Positions 54,035 to 62,300 of a DNA stretch of 64,000 bases are shown one piece after another (position 1 is the first letter of the stretch; every line of letters begins with the position of its first letter). The notes beneath the pieces are model-generated. The model worked only from the letters and a program-made list of their open reading frames with translations, searched no databases and was not told the origin of the DNA. Both the position numbers and the translations under genes were made by a program. Origin of the DNA: CBDCVN01 sp965223045 (GTDB taxonomy: Bacteria > Deinococcota > Deinococci > Deinococcales > Trueperaceae); NCBI GenBank assembly GCA_965223045.1, contig CBDCVN010000013.1, forward strand, positions 1,922,001 to 1,986,000, in the 5' to 3' direction.

Positions 54035-54274
54035 TCAGGATGACATCTTTCGTTTGATAAGGTAAGAATTTATCTGGACATCTATATCTACTTCAATAGG
54101 TAAGTTTACTGAGCTATACATAGTTCTTTTACGAGGCGTTGGCAAATGACTAGGTCGCTCATCTGAAAAAGTATTTATAAGTTCATCACTCAAGACATGG
54201 GTTGTCCAAAAAGTTTGTTCTTCAATTTCATTTTGGAATTTGGGTACTTGTTGCCAATTGTTAATAATAATCAT
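54035..54274 (-). CDS. CopG/BrnA-like antitoxin, 5' part of a split gene
   Basis: The frame encodes MIIINNWQQVPKFQNEIEEQ and TFWTTHVLSDELINTF, which resembles CopG/BrnA-type antitoxins (P-x-F-x-x-E-x-E-E-x-x-F-W). It continues with SDERPSHLPTPRKRTMYSS and then runs into unrelated island sequence (VNLPIEVDIDVQI). Its natural C-terminus seems to be the piece at 43498-43576. Thus it is probably a 5' fragment with a replaced tail. No toxin gene is adjacent. It may still bind DNA, but this is uncertain. Confidence 0.55.
   Translation of the reverse strand: MIIINNWQQVPKFQNEIEEQTFWTTHVLSDELINTFSDERPSHLPTPRKRTMYSSVNLPIEVDIDVQINSYLIKRKMSS
54110..54161. repeat. right 52-bp direct repeat
   Basis: Partner of 43525-43576 with two mismatches. 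On the minus strand it is continuous with the 5' part of the antitoxin frame. Confidence 0.7.
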
Positions 54275-54535
54275 AGTTAATTCCTTCTATATCTATGTTT
54301 CATATTTTAGCATCAAATGCTGTTATAGGACGAATTTTATTTTCTCTACTAGTGTAAAACCATACTTTGCTTGCAAATAATATCAATGCTCTAAAACCTA
54401 TCGCTAAGCATGCGCTAACTTTTATTTGTTTTTAGGTAATCTATATGTATTCAACTGGTAACACGCCCTCCTTAATCTAGTTTCAGATCAAAGGGTAATA
54501 CCTACCCTAGAGAGAATCTTAAGGAGAACTTGGAT

Positions 54536-56017
54536 ATGGTTATTAACAAAGTTAGTTTTTTCGCTCTTTTCATAGGTCTTTTGTCTTTTTTAGTTAGCTG
54601 TGGACAACAAGTGAGTTCACCAAAGGCCCCCACTACATTAGTAGAAACTTTAGTGCACCCAGATGGAGTACCTGCTAACGGTAATAATGACCAGTTTGTT
54701 ACTGTACCTATGCACCTTCCAGATACAAATGAGGTTGTAGAGGTAAAAGCTAGTGTAGTAGATGATCTTATTGTCTTAGGTGGAGATATTATCTTAGGTC
54801 AGGTAGATGAGGGCTTAACAACTCAAGGTACAGCAACTCCCTATTCTTACAGACTTTGGCCAGCAAATGGTGATGGTACTTATAAAGTTCCCTATATCTT
54901 TGATAATGCACTGAGCAGTACTAGACAAGGTATGATTAATGAAGCCATTACACATTGGGAAAATTCAACTACTATAGATTTTGTACAGCGCACTAATGAG
55001 GTGGATTATGTTGAGTTTATAGGTACTAGTTGTGGTTCTTTTATAGGTAGAATAGGTGGTGTGCAAACTATTTATGCAGGATGTAGTGCTGTGGGAAGCA
55101 TAATTCATGAGATTGGTCATGCTGTGGGTTTATTTCATGAACACCAACACCCTGATAGAGATCTTTATGTGGATGTTTATATGGAAAATGTACTATCTGG
55201 TACAGAGCACAATTTTGATGTTTATCCAAATGCATTAAAGTTAGGATACTACGATTACGACTCAATCATGCATTATCCTGCTTCAGCTTTTTCTAATAAT
55301 GGTGAAAAAACTATTATGCCTAAAGACTCTAGTGTTCCCTGGTGGCAACTAGGGCAACGTGATGGCTTAAGTCCTCAAGATATACAAACTATAAATGAGC
55401 TTTATCCACCCTATATTCCCTCAGAAAATGAAGTACCTACTGTAGATGCTGGCTCTAACCAAGTTATAGAGTTGCCAAATACTGTTAATCTGTCAGGTAC
55501 TGTTAGTGATGATGGTTTGCCAACAGTAAGTGCTTTACAAACTACCTGGTCAATGGTTTCAGGACCCGGTGTAGTTACTTTTGCAAACCCTGCCTCACCA
55601 GCAACTACCGCTACTTTTTCAGCAGCAGGCACTTACACCCTAGAATTACTAGCAGATGACTCTGAAATGTCTAGCTCAGATACAGTAACAGTAACAGTAA
55701 ATGACCCAAGCCCTACACCTACTGTAGTAACTGACACTTTTTCCTCTAGCCTTAACCGCAAGAATCCTACTCGTAGCTTTTCTATAAATGCAGCCGCTGG
55801 TACAGCAGAAGCAGTGCTCACTTTTGATGGTGGCAAAGGTAAGAAGAGTAAAAACCTGACACTAAAAGTTTATGACTCACAAGGTCAATTGGTAAAGCAA
55901 GTTTCTGGAGGTAGTCCAGTTAATCTAAATGCTGAGCTAGCTAGTGGGAACTGTGTTTATGAAGTAAGTGGAGATAGGGTTTCTTTCGTCCTTACAGTTA
56001 CTTACCCCGCACCATAA
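54536..56017 (+). CDS. astacin-type zinc metalloprotease lipoprotein
   Basis: About 493 residues from ATG at 54536, nine bases after aaggag (a TTG two codons upstream is possible). The signal ends in a lipobox LLSFLVSCGQQ, so the protein is probably anchored by Cys. The M12A catalytic motif IIHEIGHAVGLFHEHQHPDR lies near residue 190 and the Met-turn DSIMHYPASAF near 242, with all zinc ligands. An Ig/PKD-like domain (near 300-395, VDAGSNQVIELPNTVNLSGT) and a C-terminal pre-peptidase-like beta domain follow. Astacins cut extracellular proteins. A clean terminator follows. Confidence 0.9.
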   Translation: MVINKVSFFALFIGLLSFLVSCGQQVSSPKAPTTLVETLVHPDGVPANGNNDQFVTVPMHLPDTNEVVEVKASVVDDLIVLGGDIILGQVDEGLTTQGTATPYSYRLWPANGDGTYKVPYIFDNALSSTRQGMINEAITHWENSTTIDFVQRTNEVDYVEFIGTSCGSFIGRIGGVQTIYAGCSAVGSIIHEIGHAVGLFHEHQHPDRDLYVDVYMENVLSGTEHNFDVYPNALKLGYYDYDSIMHYPASAFSNNGEKTIMPKDSSVPWWQLGQRDGLSPQDIQTINELYPPYIPSENEVPTVDAGSNQVIELPNTVNLSGTVSDDGLPTVSALQTTWSMVSGPGVVTFANPASPATTATFSAAGTYTLELLADDSEMSSSDTVTVTVNDPSPTPTVVTDTFSSSLNRKNPTRSFSINAAAGTAEAVLTFDGGKGKKSKNLTLKVYDSQGQLVKQVSGGSPVNLNAELASGNCVYEVSGDRVSFVLTVTYPAP

Positions 56018-56043
56018 AACAAGAATTAAAATACAAAAATCAA

Positions 56044-56072
56044 TGAGACCCCTTAACAGGGGTCTCATTTTA
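56044..56072 (+). terminator. rho-independent terminator of the astacin gene
   Basis: TGAGACCCC-ttaaca-GGGGTCTCA, a perfect nine-bp stem, is followed by ttttattt, 26 bases after the stop codon. Confidence 0.9.
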
Positions 56073-56156
56073 TTTCTAGTAAACCTGAGGTTGAAGAAGA
56101 TTACTATAGATGTCCAGATAAATTCTTATAAATTCTTACTGTATCAACGCGAGGAA

Positions 56157-56193
56157 TGTCATCCTGAGTGAAGCGAAGGATCTCAAATGCGTT
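56157..56193. repeat. intergenic palindromic repeat
   Basis: tgtcatcctgagtgaagcga followed by aggatctc. Members of this family are repeated in the window (near 44876, 45000, 47060, 48185, 49300, 50415, 51620, 52710, 53860, 53970, 54020 and 59195), always outside genes. Similar elements are known in several bacterial phyla. Confidence 0.7.
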
Positions 56194-56216
56194 ACGCTGT
56201 CTGAGATACTTCGTCA

Positions 56217-57965
56217 CTAAAGCTCTTCTTGATAGATAAGCTCCCACCCTTTATAAACTAGTAATAGTTTCTTGATAGGTACTTTACTAGTGACATCTTG
56301 TATACGAGCATCACTAACATACTTTTCTAGTTGTGCTTGGGCGGTAGAAATTACTCCTTGTAACTTATCATCAGTAAATCCCTTACTAGGAATATACTTA
56401 AGCTCTATTAAGTACCCATACTGCATATCAGGGTAGCGAGATAAAAAAGGTTCTAAATATAAATCAGCAAACCCTCCACCCATCTCTTTCTCTGACCACA
56501 GTAAGAAAAATTGGGTTACATTTAGATAGGCTAATAGAAAACCTTGGATAACCTTTTCACCATTTAGATAATCCCTTATAGAAGTTTGTTTTTTAATTTC
56601 TGCTGTTAAAAAGTTAAAAACTGCCTGCCACTCACCTTTGTAAGCCATATCTGCAAGCAAGTTTGATAATTCCCAAATATCGAGACGGAAAATATCAACA
56701 TCTTTAAAACCCTCACGAATATAGCTGTACATTAAATCTTTGATAGTAAGGTTAGGAATGCGTAATAAGGGTCTACCAGACTTTTCTCCTGCAAAGCTAA
56801 GTAAACCAAAGTAAAACAGTAGTGAGATAAAGTTATCTCGTTGTAAGAGTTGCTCTATGGGAAAACTAAGCACTATATCACTAACTACCTCACCTGTTTC
56901 TATTATGCTTTTAAGCTCACTGAAGTTACCATTCAGGCGTTTATCTATAGTCATTAAATGACGGAGCTTACCATAATCAATCCTTACATTTTGGTCTATA
57001 AGGTAATCTGGTAGACGCTTTTCTCCAGTGGTTTTAAGAATAAAATAAAGCACCATGTCAGAATTAAACATAGGCTGTGCAGCATTTTTACTAAAGTAAT
57101 AATTATTGTACCACTCCTGCATTAACTCAATACTTTCATTAACTGAGATAGGCAACTCTCCAGCATCATAGTAATGACTTAGCATGGTACGAACTTCTAG
57201 TTCAGTAAAACCAACTATTTCATTAAAGCGACTATCAATACTAATATTTGTACCAATATTAAAACCACTACTAACATCATCCATAGTAATTGGTGAAACA
57301 CCAGTAATAAAAAGCCTTGTTAATCCTGATATCTGCCCAGCAGTAACACCTTTTAGTAGATTAAAGAAGTACCTAAAGAAGCCACTACCATGAGTTAAGT
57401 TGTGGTAAGCTTTCTGTCCTGCTGTGGTAAGGATATTATTGGAGAAGTTATCATATTCATCAATGATTAGAAATGTTTTTAGTCCTTTAACACTAGCATA
57501 TTGAAAGATTTGTCTGAGCTTATCTTCTGTTTTTGTTAGTGATAGGATATCTTGGCGTTCTTCTGCTGTAAAGAAACGTTTATAGCGTCTTAGAAAAGCT
57601 CCAATCTCAGACCTGCTATTTTCTGCAAAAGACTCTTCTACATAGCGAATATCAGGGTTAACTAGTGAGAAATTTAAGAACATTACTAGGTAACTATTTC
57701 TTTCCTTAGTAGGGTTCTTACCTATATAAGTTTCTCCAAATAGCTCTGTAAATTCTTCAGATCTATTTACATCATAATAGTGCTGTAAAACAGAAAGCCA
57801 CAAAGATTTACCAAACCGTCTAGGGCGTATAAAGAATAGAAAGTAAGGTGACGTTTCTATTAAGGGGATAAAGTGAGTTTTATCCACATAGTAGCTGTTA
57901 TCCCTTCTTATACGTCCATAGTCAGCAACACCGTAGGGTATGCGTTTGGGAATAAAGCTTGGCAT
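56217..57965 (-). CDS. AAA-ATPase-like protein with PD-(D/E)XK nuclease domain, copy B
   Basis: About 582 residues, same length and start as copy A. Most of the protein is nearly identical. Differences cluster in a patch near residue 120-145 (SEIGAFLRRYKRFFTAEERQ in place of SEIEAFLSRYQHYFTDKESQ) and in the region 360-460 (VVSDIVLSFPIEQLLQRDNF). Patches of high and low identity next to each other point to gene conversion or diversifying change. It is followed by a truncated Rpn copy and an intact DUF3782 gene on its upstream side. Confidence 0.85.
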   Translation of the reverse strand: MPSFIPKRIPYGVADYGRIRRDNSYYVDKTHFIPLIETSPYFLFFIRPRRFGKSLWLSVLQHYYDVNRSEEFTELFGETYIGKNPTKERNSYLVMFLNFSLVNPDIRYVEESFAENSRSEIGAFLRRYKRFFTAEERQDILSLTKTEDKLRQIFQYASVKGLKTFLIIDEYDNFSNNILTTAGQKAYHNLTHGSGFFRYFFNLLKGVTAGQISGLTRLFITGVSPITMDDVSSGFNIGTNISIDSRFNEIVGFTELEVRTMLSHYYDAGELPISVNESIELMQEWYNNYYFSKNAAQPMFNSDMVLYFILKTTGEKRLPDYLIDQNVRIDYGKLRHLMTIDKRLNGNFSELKSIIETGEVVSDIVLSFPIEQLLQRDNFISLLFYFGLLSFAGEKSGRPLLRIPNLTIKDLMYSYIREGFKDVDIFRLDIWELSNLLADMAYKGEWQAVFNFLTAEIKKQTSIRDYLNGEKVIQGFLLAYLNVTQFFLLWSEKEMGGGFADLYLEPFLSRYPDMQYGYLIELKYIPSKGFTDDKLQGVISTAQAQLEKYVSDARIQDVTSKVPIKKLLLVYKGWELIYQEEL

Positions 57966-58035
57966 AGGTATTTCAGTATACAGCACATGTACAGTTTAGT
58001 GTTAAGGGGAATATGGTAAGTCCCCCTTAATAAGG

Positions 58036-58432
58036 GAGCTACCAGCTAGCACCTTTCGTTCAGATCAAGTATTTGAAATCACTCTTGCTGATGGTAAGGA
58101 AATAATTCTACACTGTGAGTTTGAAAGCGGTGCTGACACAAAGGTAATGAGCTGGAGAATGCAAGAGTACATGCATAGACTTGCTAATCTATTCAAGAAG
58201 GACATATACAGTTACAGTGTTGTTATTTATCTGAAAGGCAAGGGTAAGAGTGACACAGGCACACACAAAGTAGGTGGTGTGTCATGGCAATACAGAGTAA
58301 TCCATTTATGGAATACAAAAGCTAGAAAGTTGCTAGATACACAAAACCCTGCACTAGTGTCATTAGTAGGCTCAGCAAATATCTGAGTTAACAGGCTTAA
58401 GTATTGAGGAAGTTAAGCTACTACAGAACTAA
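58036..58432 (+). pseudogene. truncated and deleted Rpn copy 8
   Basis: The sequence begins abruptly at gagctaccagctagc, lacking the first 40 or so codons. It has a six-bp in-frame insertion (tacagt repeated) and then jumps from cagcaaa to the matching cagcaaa 281 bp further on in copy 1, which shifts the frame to a stop. The 3' end still matches copy 1 (GGAAGTTAAGC). The gene cannot make a nuclease. Confidence 0.85.
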
Positions 58433-59102
58433 ATGCTTTCCACTCAAAGCCTTCAGGGTTTTTAAGAGTGGTTATAGTGTCACCAATAGCAAGTGCCAAG
58501 AGACCCTGTTTTGATAGTGCTGTAATTAGGCTTTCATCTAAATGCATTGATGACATTGCTCCTATAATTAATAATCCTTTATTCTTGTGTTCTGGAAAGT
58601 AAGTATAAAATTCTGTTAGTACAGCTAAGAACTGGGGAATATCTTCAGGTTTTAATGTGCTTTTGGTTTCATTGACCAGCAAGTATTTATCACTTTCTAC
58701 TATGGCATCAAACTCACGAATTTCCCTAGTAACAGGATGCCTTCTTTTTATACGTACATTAATAAGTGTTTCACTACCTTCTGGTAAATCAGTGACTTCA
58801 AAAAAGATTCTTCCTAAGCTAGGTGCAACCAAGTCTTCAACAATAGTACCTAAGCGACGAGAAAGCTCTCCTAGCTGTTTGTTCAGCTGTTTTTGGCTTT
58901 TCCTAAGATCAGCAAAGCCTTCTTCCATGCGAGTATTTGATTCTTGCATGGCAATCCTTAGTTTATTTGTTTCCTGTCTTAGTTTATCTGTTTCCTGTTG
59001 GCTTTTAGTGATGTTGATAGATTGCTGTAGAACTAACTGCTCTATTCTATCAAGGCGGTCTTCTGTTTTAGTAAGGCGGGTTTCTAAGAGGTTTGTTGAC
59101 AT
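58413..59102 (-). CDS. coiled-coil DUF3782-type PD-(D/E)XK protein
   Basis: A 229-residue protein. Residues 8-90 form a coiled coil: LTKTEDRLDRIEQLVLQQSI and QQETDKLRQETNKLRIAMQE. Then LGTIVEDLVAPSLGRIFFEV leads to the nuclease core REIREFDAIVESDKYLLVNE with E-x-K in NETKSTLKP and the acidic Asp in EFDAI. A helical C-terminus ends FSSVVA. The layout matches cyanobacterial-type DUF3782 proteins. It is the intact form of the deleted copy at 44388. Its 3' end overlaps the convergent Rpn remnant by 20 bp. Confidence 0.8.
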   Translation of the reverse strand: MSTNLLETRLTKTEDRLDRIEQLVLQQSINITKSQQETDKLRQETNKLRIAMQESNTRMEEGFADLRKSQKQLNKQLGELSRRLGTIVEDLVAPSLGRIFFEVTDLPEGSETLINVRIKRRHPVTREIREFDAIVESDKYLLVNETKSTLKPEDIPQFLAVLTEFYTYFPEHKNKGLLIIGAMSSMHLDESLITALSKQGLLALAIGDTITTLKNPEGFEWKAFSSVVA

Positions 59103-59189
59103 GACTATCTACTTCCATAAGTACAGCTGTGAGTAGCTTAGCACAGGATAGAAGCAGCAGCAACTTGTTGTGTTGTTTATCCGTAACGC

Positions 59190-59225
59190 AGTTAGATCCT
59201 TCAGTGCGTTCAAGATGACATTCCT
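59190..59225. repeat. intergenic palindromic repeat, diverged
   Basis: gttagatccttcagtgcgtt and caagatgacattcc belong to the same family as the array palindromes, with an imperfect stem. Confidence 0.5.
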
Positions 59226-59303
59226 TGTGTTGGTCAGGCAAAGGTTTACCTAGACATCTTTAGCTTTAAAATAGAAATAAAAAGGGTTTTTTAAATAAAA
59301 AAG

Positions 59304-59331
59304 CCAAGGCTTCGCGATCGCGAAGCCTTGG
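59304..59331 (-). terminator. 28-bp perfect palindrome, terminator of the giant gene
   Basis: CCAAGGCTTCGCGA and its exact complement form a 14-bp stem centred on GCGATCGC. On the minus strand it lies about 50 bases after the stop of the giant gene and is followed by ggcTTTTTTATTTAAAAAA, a good T tract. Confidence 0.85.
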
Positions 59332-59379
59332 GCAACTTATAACTTAATTGCAACTAGTTGTTACAAATCACGTTTCAAC

Positions 59380-62300
59380 TCACTGGTTATCTATAGTTAC
59401 AGTAGCTGAATTACTCCAGATATCTATAGGCAATCCAGCTACTACCGAAGTTGCACTTGCAAGTGCTATGTTTTCCACGTTAATCGGCAAGAATACTTCA
59501 CCGCACTCTTTTGTATTATTTGGATTTGGCTTGTAGCGAATAATCTCGTATTCCGCAATTCGCCAATCAGGGTTATCATCCATATCTGGCCCACCATTCG
59601 TTGCCCATCCATCGAAGAAGACTTCAGAACATGAAAGGTGCAGCTCCATAGTATCATAATTAGCCAAACCTTGTATGTCAGGAGGTGGTGTAAAGAATAC
59701 TGTATTCCCACCATTATCTGCAAACGCAACATCATTGTACACTTCATCAATACCATCACCATCAACATCGCAAGTTAGTACATGAGATCCTGGGGGAGGA
59801 TCAGTATCACCTTGAAGTATACAGTTAATATCTGCAAATACGAAAAGGTACTCAACACCTTTTCTCTGATTCGGGTCTAATGGCAAACCACTGAATATAG
59901 CGTTAGCAGTAAAGTTAACAGTGACAGTCACTGTTTCACCGGGGGCTAAATCATTAATATTATTACATGTCAGTGATTGTGGATTAGTACCAGTTACAGA
60001 GCATGCACCCTGAGGAGAAATTAACACACTGTCCACACTTAATTTTTCATTGATATCGTCGGTGATTACGACGTTATTCAATGTCACATTACCTGTGTTT
60101 GTATATGTCAAATCAAAGGAGCTCTGGTCATCTACCAGTACTAAACTGCTGGCAAATTCTTTCAGTAGGCTGTGGTCAGGGGCTTGTGGTAATGGCTCAT
60201 CATGGTCGTCTTCGTTACTAGCACAATCCACTGAACCATCTGGGCAATCACCTGTGGTAGTAGCTAGGTTATGCACAGTTCCAGCATCTATATCTGCTTG
60301 GGTTACAGCATAGCTGCCAGTACAGTTTTCCGTTGCTCCAACAGCCAACGTTGGTATTGGATTACCACTAGGACAACTTACAACACCCAACAATGGGTCA
60401 GTAACATCAACATTACTCAAGGTCACGTTACCTGTGTTGGTCACGTCTAGAGTATAGCTAATGGTCTCGCCTACATCAGCGTTTCCATCTCCATTCTCAT
60501 CTTGGAAGGCTCCATCCTTGATGATTTGGATATCTGGATTCTGATCAGCAGGAACATCTTCATCATCACAAACTTCAGCAGCACCATCAGGACCATCGTC
60601 AACACAAGCGGTATTGAGATAGTTACCAGCATCTATATCTGCCTGAGTAATTGTATGAGTCGCTGTACAGGTCATAGAATCACTAGGTGCAAGAGTTGAA
60701 CCATTAGCTGGGTTACAACTGAGACCATCAACACCTGGATCAGTAACTGTCACATTATCAAGTGTCGTATTACCAATATTGGTCGCTACTATTGTGTAGT
60801 TAATAATATCGCCAACAGCACTATAGCTTTGCTCTGTTGCTGTCTTGGTAATTGATAATTCTGGATTCTGATCAGCAGGAACATCTTCATCATCACAAAC
60901 TTCAGCAGCACCATCAGGACCATCGTCAACACAAGCGGTATTGAGATAGTTACCAGCATCTATATCTGCCTGAGTAATTGTATGAGTCGCTGTACAGGTC
61001 ATAGAATCACTAGGTGCAAGAGTTGAACCATTAGCTGGGTTACAACTGAGACCATCAACACCTGGATCAGTAACTGTCACATTATCAAGTGTCGTATTAC
61101 CAATATTGGTCGCTACTATTGTGTAGTTAATAATATCGCCAACAGCACTATAGCTTTGCTCTGTTGCTGTCTTGGTAATTGATAATTCTGGATTCTGATC
61201 AGCAGGAACATCTTCATCATCACAAACTTCAGCAGCACCATCAGGACCATCGTCAACACAAGCGGTATTGAGATAGTTACCAGCATCTATATCTGCCTGA
61301 GTAATTGTATGAGTCGCTGTACAGGTCATAGAATCACTAGGTGCAAGAGTTGAACCATTAGCTGGGTTACAACTGAGACCATCAACACCTGGATCAGTAA
61401 CTGTCACATTATCAAGTGTCGTATTACCAATATTGGTCGCTACTATTGTGTAGTTAATAATATCGCCAACAGCACTATAGCTTTGCTCTGTTGCTGTCTT
61501 GGTAATTGATAATTCTGGATTCTGATCAGCAGGAACATCTTCATCATCACAAACTTCAGCAGCACCATCAGGACCATCGTCAACACAAGCGGTATTGAGA
61601 TAGTTACCAGCATCTATATCTGCCTGAGTAATTGTATGAGTCGCTGTACAGGTCATAGAATCACTAGGTGCAAGAGTTGAACCATTAGCTGGGTTACAAC
61701 TGAGACCATCAACACCTGGATCAGTAACTGTCACATTATCAAGTGTCGTATTACCAATATTGGTCGCTACTATTGTGTAGTTAATAATATCGCCAACAGC
61801 ACTATAGCTTTGCTCTGTTGCTGTCTTGGTAATTGATAATTCTGGATTCTGATCAGCAGGAACATCTTCATCATCACAAACTTCAGCAGCACCATCAGGA
61901 CCATCGTCAACACAAGCGGTATTGAGATAGTTACCAGCATCTATATCTGCCTGAGTAATTGTATGAGTCGCTGTACAGGTCATAGAATCACTAGGTGCAA
62001 GAGTTGAACCATTAGCTGGGTTACAACTGAGACCATCAACACCTGGATCAGTAACTGTCACATTATCAAGTGTCGTATTACCAATATTGGTCGCTACTAT
62101 TGTGTAGTTAATAATATCGCCAACAGCACTATAGCTTTGCTCTGTTGCTGTCTTGGTAATTGATAATTCTGGATTCTGATCAGCAGGAACATCTTCATCA
62201 TCACAAACTTCAGCAGCACCATCAGGACCATCGTCAACACAAGCGGTATTGAGATAGTTACCAGCATCTATATCTGCCTGAGTAATTGTATGAGTCGCTG

